A program made the translations under genes and the position numbers. This document shows positions 1-4,876 of a DNA stretch of 5,124 nucleotides, piece by piece. Position 1 is the stretch's first letter. Each line of letters starts with the position of its first letter. The DNA comes from CAZFCK01 sp964517355 (GTDB lineage Bacteria > Desulfobacterota > Desulfovibrionia > Desulfovibrionales > Desulfovibrionaceae): positions 1 to 5,124 of the forward strand of contig CAZFCK010000292.1 in NCBI GenBank assembly GCA_964517355.1, written 5' to 3'. The notes below the pieces were generated by a model. The model had not been told where the DNA came from. It worked only from the letters and a program-made list of their open reading frames with translations, and made no database searches.

Positions 1-120
1 GTGCCGCTTACAGATAAGGTCTTTCATGGCCAGCAGGCAAGGGTTTAAACCAAAGAGGCAGGTTGCCCAGGGCACAGGGACAACAAACATGCTGTTAACC
101 AGCAATGCAAACACAGACAT
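1..120 (-). CDS. N-terminal part of a small hydrophobic protein (partial, runs off the left edge)
   Basis: A leftward frame opens with ATG at 120 and stays open to the window edge (40 codons seen). The start is supported by an AAGGA ribosome-binding site at 128-132 with a 7-base spacer. The peptide begins MSVFALLVNSMFVVPVPW and is dominated by Val, Leu, Phe and Pro, with two Cys further on. The first 25 or so residues could form one membrane helix and residues 24-32 part of a second. It then turns more polar and basic (MKDLICKRH). I do not recognise the family. No clear promoter is visible upstream. The coding call rests on start context and composition only, since the C-terminal part is missing. 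Confidence 0.45.
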   Translation of the reverse strand, partial: MSVFALLVNSMFVVPVPWATCLFGLNPCLLAMKDLICKRH

Positions 121-270
121 AACGTGATCCTTTTTAGCTCTAAACTTCCAGATTTACTTTCTGAAAAGACTTATTGGGCTACCCCTAGCTACGCCATTAG
201 TTTTTGAGAATCTTTGCGTGGTGAGCCTATACGGCGCTTTAAACAAGTTTTAGGCTGTAGGGTTGTAAAC

Positions 271-295
271 AAAAAAGCCCCATGCATCCAGGGGC
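271..295 (-). terminator. Possible weak intrinsic terminator, leftward
   Basis: On the minus strand GCCCC pairs with GGGGC around a 9-base loop, followed directly by six T residues (A271-A276 on the plus strand). The stem is only 5 bp, so it may be inefficient. No gene is recognised directly upstream of it on that strand, so it may belong to a decayed gene or block read-through toward the partial gene at the left edge. Confidence 0.35.
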
Positions 296-535
296 AGGCA
301 TTGCCAAGGGCACACAGAGCTGTGTGGTTTAACACACTCAATGATTATATATGGTTAAAGCCGTTTAAGGGTGCCATGGTTCCCATATTCCCAGGTTCCC
401 ACTCTTAAAACAACTCACTATTTTAAACCGTTATCAACACTCCCCTTTTATGACTACCCTTTGAGATCCACTCTTCACCAAGGAAAGCTTTAATAGGTTT
501 AACTGGGAAGAACCGGGAGGAGGGGAGTTAACATG

Positions 536-603
536 GTTCCCCCTCTAAGACAGGTGCTTTAAATCTAACTTAAAATATATTTAAATTATATGGATCCCCC
601 CCC
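536..603. repeat. AT-rich/poly-C repeat unit, copy 1
   Basis: This unit starts with GTTCCCCCTCT (536-546). It has an AT-rich core at 573-595 and ends in a C8-T-C6 tract (596-610). The core matches 730-752 of the second copy with three mismatches over 28 bases (573-600 against 730-757). A partial third copy of its internal segment ACAGGTGYTTTAAAT lies at 630-643. No function is known. The complementary strand is G-rich and might fold as a quadruplex. Confidence 0.6.
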
Positions 604-698
604 TCCCCCCTTAGGTCTTATCTTTAACACAGGTGTTTTAAATGAAGTTTTAAACCTAGTTTTAATTTAAGTTATTATTAAAGATATTCCTCTGGGTA

Positions 699-764
699 GT
701 TCCCCCTCTTTTAGTTCTAAACTAGTTTTAAATATATTTGAATTATATCCATCCCCCTTTCCCC
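699..764. repeat. AT-rich/poly-C repeat unit, copy 2
   Basis: This second unit starts with the identical GTTCCCCCTCT (699-709), 163 bases after the first. Its core AAATATATTTGAATTATAT differs from copy 1 at one base, followed by CC instead of GG before ATCCCCC. It is about 6 bases shorter than copy 1 between the head and the core. The pair looks like an old local duplication. Confidence 0.6.
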
Positions 765-993
765 TTCTACTAAGAATGCAACTTAATTGATTTAGCCGAT
801 ATATCAGGTAGTTATGACGGAGAAACAAACCATTCTTTTTGCTAGGTAACGAATTGATACTATTTGCTATATCAAGAGAGGGATGTAGTTCTGGAACTTA
901 GATATGAAAGGTCTCATTTTACAAACAATATACACATGTTATTTACCTATAGACAGATATGATCACACATTCAGTGAAATACGAAATTAAAAC

Positions 994-1524
994 TTACCGA
1001 TGATCCTTGCCGGAATCAGACATATACTCAATTATTTTCTCAGCTAATATAGGCTCAATTTTTTTCTTAAAAGATTGACCTATTGACGTACCGACGATTA
1101 CTTTAATATTTTTTACAGTTTTAGTTTTTATTTCTGATTTTTGTATCGATTTGAAAGTCTCATCGAGGAATCCAGAAAAATTATTGGTTGGATATAGCGG
1201 TAATTGCAAGTCTTTAAAATCACCTGGATTTAAAAGTATAGGAAATGTTGAAGGAAAAAGTTGTTGGTAGTAATTTTTCCCTATTTTCCAACCAATTAGT
1301 GTTATATTAACCGGTATTTGAGACTTATTTGTTATAGAAATTACACAATAATCCAATTCTGGAGTACCATTAAGATAAATTTTCCTTAAACCAGCATGGA
1401 CGCCTAGTTTGGCTTTGTTTTTGTAAATACCAAACCACAAGGAAAGTAGGACCGCAGCACAAGTGAAAAACCCGCTAAACCAAGTGCCGAGAACACCCCA
1501 TAATTGAATAGTTACGGTGTCCAT
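994..1524 (-). CDS. Single-pass membrane protein of unknown function
   Basis: This encodes a protein of 176 residues if it starts at ATG 1524, which I prefer. AGGGAG lies at 1535-1540 with about 10 bases of spacing. The frame continues upstream to 1566, but that extension (MTLGIKFSRGSLFK) contains the ribosome-binding site. The N-terminus MDTVTIQLWGVLGTWFSGFFTC and the hydrophobic run after it form one membrane helix (about residues 8-30), followed by a basic stretch (IYKNKAKLG). The rest alternates beta-like segments such as DYCVISITNKSQIPVNITLIGW, suggesting a small Ig-like beta domain on one side of the membrane, and ends with a Lys-rich region. Many bacteria and phages carry hypothetical proteins of this form beside mobile genes; I know no assigned role. 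The gene is markedly AT-rich compared with the operon at the right, suggesting transfer. No convincing terminator follows it. Confidence 0.72.
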   Translation of the reverse strand: MDTVTIQLWGVLGTWFSGFFTCAAVLLSLWFGIYKNKAKLGVHAGLRKIYLNGTPELDYCVISITNKSQIPVNITLIGWKIGKNYYQQLFPSTFPILLNPGDFKDLQLPLYPTNNFSGFLDETFKSIQKSEIKTKTVKNIKVIVGTSIGQSFKKKIEPILAEKIIEYMSDSGKDHR

Positions 1525-1646
1525 TTTAAATAAGCTCCCTCGTGAAAACTTTATTCCAAGAGTCAAACAACCTAATAGTCTTGATTACTATAAGCAGTGT
1601 ATATTTTAAATTGTTCTCATAACATTTAGCTATGGATATTTTAATG

Positions 1647-1677
1647 ATTCATGAATAATAAGTTCTTAGATCGATCT
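1647..1677. repeat. Two 10-bp palindromes just after the recombinase gene
   Basis: ATTCATGAAT (1647-1656) and AGATCGATCT (1668-1677) are both perfect palindromes. The second ends one base before the recombinase stop codon. No T-run follows, so they do not look like a terminator. They could be recombination or protein-binding sites, or chance in AT-rich DNA. Confidence 0.3.
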
Positions 1678-1678
1678 T

Positions 1679-2254
1679 CTACAAGCAAACCTCATCCTCA
1701 ACAGCGGCTATTTCATCAGCAGTTATGCCAATGTAGCGCCTGGTGATAGCCGGGCTACTGTGACCGAACTTGGCTTGGATCAACTCTAAGGGCACACCCT
1801 TTTTCCTGGCATGATAACCCCAGGTCTTCCTAAGGGTGTGAGTTCCACAGTCCTCATTGACACCCGCCTTTTTGCACCAGACTTTAAGCAAGCGCCAGAC
1901 CTGGACGCTATCGACCGGTTTGGAGGATCTCAGGGATTTAAACAGGTAGGTGTCCCTCTCCGGGTAGTCTGTCTGATTAAGGAACCACTCTAAGGCTTCC
2001 CTGGCAGGCTTGTTGATAACGGTCTTCCTTTGCTTCCTGGTTTTCTTCTCCCTGATGGTGAAGGAAGGTTTAACCAGGTACTGCTCGTCTATCACATCAC
2101 CCAGCTTTAAGGCCAGTAGGTCAGAGATCCTCAGGGCAAAGTTAATACCCAGCACAAAGAGCAGGTAATCCCTGGGGTGACCTTCGGTCTTGAGCATGGA
2201 TCTGATCACAGCGATCTTTTTAGGGTCTCGGATAGGCTCAACTGCTCTGGACAT
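1679..2254 (-). CDS. Short tyrosine recombinase / phage-type integrase
   Basis: This 191-residue protein carries the full catalytic set of tyrosine recombinases: Arg42 in FALRISDLLALKLGD, Lys71 in the beta-hairpin region (REKKTRKQRK), His139 and Arg142 in HTLRKTWG, His165 in FGHSSPAITRRYIG, and the nucleophile Tyr174. It should cut and rejoin DNA through a covalent 3'-phosphotyrosine link. Typical phage integrases run to about 300-400 residues. This one lacks the N-terminal SAM-like core-binding domain and any arm-binding domain, so it resembles the minimal FimB/FimE-sized enzymes. The ATG at 2254 is supported by GGAGG at 2263-2267 (8-base spacer) and a promoter at 2285-2313. It may be a domestic inversion or excision enzyme, or the remnant integrase of a lost element. 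No clear att duplication is seen in the window. The family call is firm; the target is unknown. Confidence 0.93.
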   Translation of the reverse strand: MSRAVEPIRDPKKIAVIRSMLKTEGHPRDYLLFVLGINFALRISDLLALKLGDVIDEQYLVKPSFTIREKKTRKQRKTVINKPAREALEWFLNQTDYPERDTYLFKSLRSSKPVDSVQVWRLLKVWCKKAGVNEDCGTHTLRKTWGYHARKKGVPLELIQAKFGHSSPAITRRYIGITADEIAAVEDEVCL

Positions 2255-2284
2255 TTAGCTTGCCTCCACACAATGTTTAAGCTT

Positions 2285-2313
2285 TATATAGCAGTTTTGT
2301 TGTGCGGATTCAA
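2285..2313 (-). promoter_or_regulatory. Likely sigma-70-type promoter of the recombinase gene
   Basis: On the minus strand TTGAAT (2308-2313) and TATATA (2285-2290) are separated by exactly 17 bases. Each hexamer matches the consensus at four of six positions. Transcription would begin near 2278, about 25 bases before the start codon and just ahead of the GGAGG at 2263-2267. The geometry is good, but the hexamers are only moderate. Confidence 0.45.
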
Positions 2314-2325
2314 GGTTAAGGTGAA

Positions 2326-2340
2326 TTGGCCAAAGGCCAA
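2326..2340. promoter_or_regulatory. Palindrome TTGGCC-AAA-GGCCAA, possible operator
   Basis: This perfect 6-bp inverted repeat around three A residues lies 13 bases upstream of the likely -35 box of the recombinase promoter. The position suits an activator or repressor site, or a recombinase binding site. No T-run follows on either strand, so it is not a terminator. The assignment is inference from position. Confidence 0.3.
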
Positions 2341-2384
2341 AATGTATTACCTGCTTAATTTCAGCACGTTGATATTTTAGCACC

Positions 2385-2414
2385 AACACAAGAGAACATA
2401 CATTTTATTGTGTT
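2385..2414. repeat. Inverted repeat AACACAA ... TTGTGTT upstream of the recombinase
   Basis: Perfect 7-bp arms (2385-2391 and 2408-2414) are separated by 16 bases. Spaced inverted arms of this kind are the usual layout of a tyrosine-recombinase core site, but the spacer is longer than the common 6-8 bases. It may equally be a regulatory site or chance. Confidence 0.25.
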
Positions 2415-2888
2415 AATTCAAGTAAGACTTAGCTCCTTCCCCAAAGGCTTACCCCTTTGGCCCTTGGCAATCCCTACCAGGTCAACCCAACCAACAAGGC
2501 AAGAGGTTTTCATGAATAGGCAGTAGGGGAAGACTAATGATTTTGTCTGATGCTCTGAGAAAAAAACCGGTACCGGGGGAGGAAAATGCACAAAGCGCCA
2601 TATATATGAGCTCACGAAAATTTGTGAAATAAAATTTGCCTGGGATGGGGTTCTGCTGCTATATCGGTTTTGTGCTACCTGGAATTTTAAGTGGAAAAGA
2701 GCTAAATTTGCGGAAAAGGTGGCGGAGTTGTTCACTCCAGTGAATCCTACTCCCTCCGCCAACATACCTTATCTTACTGCGTTTCTTAATAAATCAGTAA
2801 AAAACACCGCAAATTTGCTCAACTGTTACAGTTCCCTGTTACAGCGGAGTGAAAAATCATGTCCAAAATGGGCCGCCTGGTTCGTCGT
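2415..2888. other. Intergenic region with inverted repeats and no convincing gene
   Basis: A minus-strand frame of 115 codons (2418-2765) and an overlapping plus-strand stretch without stops (2551-2910, only usable start GTG 2719) oppose each other. Neither has a good ribosome-binding site or a recognisable product. Other structure includes the stem CCAAAGG/CCTTTGG near 2442-2460, the palindrome CCGGTACCGG at 2567-2576, the nested inverted repeats at 2704-2816, and the short direct repeat CTGTTACAG near 2823 and 2836. The region is best read as non-coding or as debris of mobile elements. Confidence 0.45.
2704..2816. repeat. Nested inverted repeats, about 113 bp, MITE-like
   Basis: The outer arms AAATTTGCGG (2704-2713) and CCGCAAATTT (2807-2816) are perfect over 10 bp. 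With one extra T on the left the match extends to GAGC beyond them. Inside, GGCGGAG (2721-2727) pairs with CTCCGCC (2754-2760), and inside that TTCACT (2731-2736) pairs with AGTGAA (2739-2744) around CC. Three nested perfect stems in 113 bp are unlikely in random sequence. It could be a small non-autonomous element or a structured RNA or protein-binding region. Confidence 0.5.
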
Positions 2889-3084
2889 GGAAACTTCCGG
2901 GAAGAATGTCTGAATATGGATTGGTTTTTATCGCTTGCCGATACCCATAAAAAAGATCGAACAAAAGTACTTGGATTATAACAGTTTCAGGCCTCATTCC
3001 TCCCTGGATAATAGGCTCCTGGATCAGTTTATGGAGGAGGCCTCAGAAAGCCGAATTTTTCTACAGTTGCCCGGTACCGTATAG
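2889..3084 (+). pseudogene. C-terminal remnant of an IS3-family transposase (OrfB), frameshifted
   Basis: The frame from 2889 reads GNFREECLNMDWFLSLADTH. It continues after a shift of one base in the A6 run at 2949-2954 as KKIEQKYLDYNSFRPHSSLD, then NRLLDQFMEEASESRIF, and stops at TAG 3082-3084. This is the typical end of IS3-family integrases: the segment around the catalytic Glu (ESFNGKFRDECLN...WF), the helix ending in YN..RPHSSL, and the TPxEF-like tail. Everything upstream of the FREECLN segment is missing: no OrfA and no DDE aspartates. The preceding residues (MSKMGRLVRRG) do not fit the family, so the break lies near 2889. One extra A (or loss of two bases) explains the shift. It cannot make an active transposase. 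Confidence 0.78.
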
Positions 3085-3222
3085 GGGTGAGGCGCCTGGC
3101 CGCAGAATGGAAACAGAAAAAATTAAGTATGATCATATTTGCCAGGAAAGTGCGGACAGGAAAGGCCATGCCGATTGCCATGGTGCGCTCTTGGCTCGGG
3201 TGGAGGACGTAAGCTGCAAGTG

Positions 3223-3258
3223 AAAACACCCCCACTCTTAGGGCAGAGTGGGGGTGTT
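3223..3258 (-). terminator. Strong intrinsic terminator of the kinase operon
   Basis: A perfect 14-bp stem (AACACCCCCACTCT at 3225-3238 with AGAGTGGGGGTGTT at 3245-3258) closes a 6-base loop. Read leftward the hairpin ends in TTTT, then C. It begins 24 bases after the last stop codon of the operon (3282), so it closes that transcript. In the rightward direction no T-run follows. Confidence 0.8.
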
Positions 3259-3281
3259 AAATTAATCATATAATAGGGGCG

Positions 3282-3407
3282 CTACAATCCGAGCCTGTTG
3301 TTTCCATAATTGTTTTGCCCGCAAAACTTTTCCCGCGCCCTGGCGCTTTTCACCAAATACGAAACCAGATAGCCGGCTACCAAAGTATAAGGACTCAATC
3401 TATACAT
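3282..3407 (-). CDS. 41-residue ORF: third, degraded copy of the leader with a short Asn-rich tail
   Basis: The ATG at 3407 overlaps the stop of the upstream gene (ATGTATAG), and the frame runs for 41 residues. Residues 10-25 (VAGYLVSYLVKSARAR) match the hydrophobic region and A-x-A end of the leader in the neighbouring exported protein (VASYLVSDLVKSAKAQ), clearly also at DNA level. The twin-arginine part is absent. After the leader comes a tail of about 14 residues, FCGQNNYGNNRLGL, rich in Asn and Gly with one Cys. No good ribosome-binding site is seen (only GGCGGCGG), so translation would depend on coupling. It is the last ORF before the terminator. It may be a decayed duplicate, or a very short exported or membrane peptide; I lean to decay. 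Confidence 0.45.
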   Translation of the reverse strand: MYRLSPYTLVAGYLVSYLVKSARAREKFCGQNNYGNNRLGL

Positions 3408-3948
3408 AACCGCCGCCGAGACTTCTTAAGTCTTCAATCATGTCAGCCCCCTCCGCAACTACTCTCACATATAGCTCCCCCTCGCCCATGTATTCCACAT
3501 CGATATAATAGGTGCCTTTTTCGCTTACACTCTTCTCTATCGTGGCCCTAAAGCCAGACCCACTTCGGTAAAACCATGCACTTGAGGGAGCTTTCAAGCC
3601 AATCCGTTCAATACCCTCGCTCTGAAAACCCCAAACATTTATTGTTAATTTGGTCTTGCCCTTCACCTTGAAGGAGAATTCTTCATGCCCAGGAAACTGG
3701 CGATAGGTAGGCGTAGCAAAAGTGTTATTCAGCATCGAAATCTCGTTATCCTCAGGTTCCTCAGGTTCCTCATCCTTAGTCCCATACTCCTCCTGGGCCT
3801 TTGCGCTTTTCACCAAGTCCGAGACCAGATAACTTGCCACCACTGGGGCCACAAAAGCGGCCGCTCCAGCCTTTCTTATGAAATTCCTACGGGAAGGTGT
3901 AGTGTTCTGGGTCTGAGTTGTTTTTTCACAATTTGTTGTGTCTTCCAT
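3400..3948 (-). CDS. Tat-type exported protein with a beta-rich C-terminal domain
   Basis: This encodes a protein of 182 residues from ATG 3948, chosen because AAGGAG (3955-3960) stands 6 bases before it; an ATG at 3969 has no such site. Residues 19-25 (SRRNFIR) form a twin-arginine motif, followed by the hydrophobic segment GAAAFVAPVVASYLVSDLV and a signal-peptidase-like A-K-A before Gln52. It should therefore leave the cell folded, through the Tat system. An acidic linker follows (residues 55-70, EEPEEPEDNE), then about 110 residues of alternating beta strands ending in GTYYIDVEYMGEGELYVRVV. That pattern is like the small beta-sandwich domains of pre-peptidase C-terminal (PPC) type. No catalytic motif is seen. 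It follows the kinase with a 23-base overlap and is probably the kinase system's substrate or product carrier (inference). The leader recurs in the flanking copies at 3282-3407 and 4869-5124. Confidence 0.82.
   Translation of the reverse strand: MEDTTNCEKTTQTQNTTPSRRNFIRKAGAAAFVAPVVASYLVSDLVKSAKAQEEYGTKDEEPEEPEDNEISMLNNTFATPTYRQFPGHEEFSFKVKGKTKLTINVWGFQSEGIERIGLKAPSSAWFYRSGSGFRATIEKSVSEKGTYYIDVEYMGEGELYVRVVAEGADMIEDLRSLGGGYV
3749..3772. repeat. 9-bp in-frame tandem repeat in the acidic linker
   Basis: TCCTCAGGT occurs twice in tandem (3749-3757, 3758-3766) with a partial third copy (TCCTCA, 3767-3772). Read leftward it encodes the EEPEEPE part of the linker. The unit is a multiple of three, so slippage would change linker length without breaking the frame. 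Confidence 0.7.
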
Positions 3949-4876
3949 TGAGATCTCCTTTGAAGTCATTTGTGGACATTAATATCTGAACTGTAGTTTC
4001 AGGGGTGCCGTTAAAAAGGTAGTAGGTGTGGCAGCTTTTTAAAAAAGCGTTCAATCTTTGCAGGTGTGCGCCGAACTCCAGTCTGCCAGGTGCGCATTGT
4101 TCCAAGAGCAAAGGTAAAAGTTCATGGGCAGGCGCCTCATCCATGCGTGAGCTTTGGCCAAAATTGGGGCGGATATAATAAACCGCAGTGGGTTTTATAT
4201 GCGGTGCGCACCATTTTTGCCCCATATCGGTGGGGTCCATGAATACAAAGGGCATAGTGGAAAAGTGCAGAAAACCAGGGCGGTCATTGTATAGGGAGCG
4301 CAGTTCGGGAAAAATCTCCAACGATGGCTTTTTTAGGTGAAAGCGTCTAGGGTAAACCCTGGCTCCGTTATCTAGGATCAATAATTTTTCATCGCCGTAG
4401 ACTAAAACCCCTGCCTTGAGCAAAGCAAGTGCTGTGGTGGTTTTGCCTGCGCCTTGCGCACCCACGAAAACGGCATCACCACCAGGCAGATTAGCCGCAA
4501 AACCATGCAATCGGGGAGGTCCGCCCAAAACCCTTTGAGGGAGCGTTTTTTCAAGCAGCAGGTGCAGAGCATAAACCGCATCTCGGGGTGTTTGCCCCAG
4601 AAGGTGGACCTTGCCTTCGGCCAAAAGCCGGTAGCCCTGCGGGCCATGCTCCACCACCAGTTCCAGCAGGGTTTGTGGAACAATGCCGGGTTGAAGCGGA
4701 TTAGCCACGAACTCACCAGCCAACTCGGCAAACTCCGTGTCAGGAAGTTTAAGCCTTATTTTTATATCGAGCACCTGCCATTGTATGGTTGTACCAGCCA
4801 TATGTTGCCTTACCATGGAGCAGCCGATTCTTGCCAAGAAGCCTTCAGGGGAAAGGCCACTTTGTTGATCAATCAT
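3926..4876 (-). CDS. HprK-related P-loop kinase (HPr-serine-kinase-like)
   Basis: This encodes a protein of 316 residues from ATG 4876. An N-terminal alpha/beta region of about 120 residues ends in a helix (AVYALHLLLEKTL). It is followed by the kinase core: LHGFAANLPGGDAVFVGAQGAGKTTTALALL holds the Walker A loop GAQGAGKTT (residues 139-147), and VYGDEKLLIL holds the GDE (161-163) equivalent to the Asp pair of HPr kinase. RVYPRRFHLK and the final YYLFNGTPETTVQIL also fit HprK-related kinases. Such proteins phosphorylate Ser residues of proteins or of peptide precursors in lasso-type RiPP loci. The start is uncertain: ATG 4876 overlaps the preceding stop (ATGATTGA), GTG 4891 is possible, and ATG 4801 has the best ribosome-binding site (AAGG, 6 bases). 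I keep 4876 because SPEGFLARIG upstream of 4801 resembles the opening of HprK-related kinase A proteins. It lies between two leader copies, so its substrate is probably one of them (inference). Confidence 0.85.
   Translation of the reverse strand: MIDQQSGLSPEGFLARIGCSMVRQHMAGTTIQWQVLDIKIRLKLPDTEFAELAGEFVANPLQPGIVPQTLLELVVEHGPQGYRLLAEGKVHLLGQTPRDAVYALHLLLEKTLPQRVLGGPPRLHGFAANLPGGDAVFVGAQGAGKTTTALALLKAGVLVYGDEKLLILDNGARVYPRRFHLKKPSLEIFPELRSLYNDRPGFLHFSTMPFVFMDPTDMGQKWCAPHIKPTAVYYIRPNFGQSSRMDEAPAHELLPLLLEQCAPGRLEFGAHLQRLNAFLKSCHTYYLFNGTPETTVQILMSTNDFKGDLNGRHNKL
3955..3960 (-). promoter_or_regulatory. Strong ribosome-binding site inside the kinase gene that fixes the next start
   Basis: AAGGAG stands 6 bases (ATCTCA) before ATG 3948 and lies within the kinase codons for Lys-Gly-Asp. 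It decides the start of the exported protein in favour of 3948 over 3969. It lets ribosomes finishing the kinase reload at once. Confidence 0.75.

Larger units (their letters stand above)
121..993. other. Long gene-free AT-rich stretch with repeated TTTAAA motifs and poly-C runs
   Basis: I find no credible gene here on either strand. A 64-codon plus-strand frame at 214-408 has no ribosome-binding site and no recognisable product. The stretch contains the motif TTTAAA about eight times (with flanking T or C, for example near 45, 239, 423, 559, 581, 639, 650 and 728). It also holds two poly-C tracts (596-610, 753-764), a near-palindrome CACACAG-AG-CTGTGTG at 311-326, and a hairpin at 277-295. 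From about 780 to 990 I see nothing beyond plain AT-rich sequence. Confidence 0.6.

Noticed and set aside
214..408. 64-codon plus-strand frame
   Set aside because: It has no ribosome-binding site, crosses a hairpin and an inverted repeat, and its product is not recognisable.
45..735. CRISPR-like array based on repeated TTTAAAC motifs
   Set aside because: The motif is only 6-8 bases, spacing is irregular, and there is no conserved 25-40 base repeat and no cas gene.
1668..1677. AGATCGATCT after the recombinase stop as a terminator
   Set aside because: The palindrome has no loop and is not followed by a T-run.
2418..2765. 115-codon minus-strand frame
   Set aside because: Its start has no well-spaced ribosome-binding site, its composition is unlike its neighbours, it overlaps nested inverted repeats and an equally long open stretch on the other strand, and no domain is visible.
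3107..3223. 38-residue plus-strand ORF (METEKIKYDHICQES...) between the IS remnant and the terminator
   Set aside because: The composition looks protein-like, but there is no ribosome-binding site and no recognisable family. It may be part of the decayed insertion.
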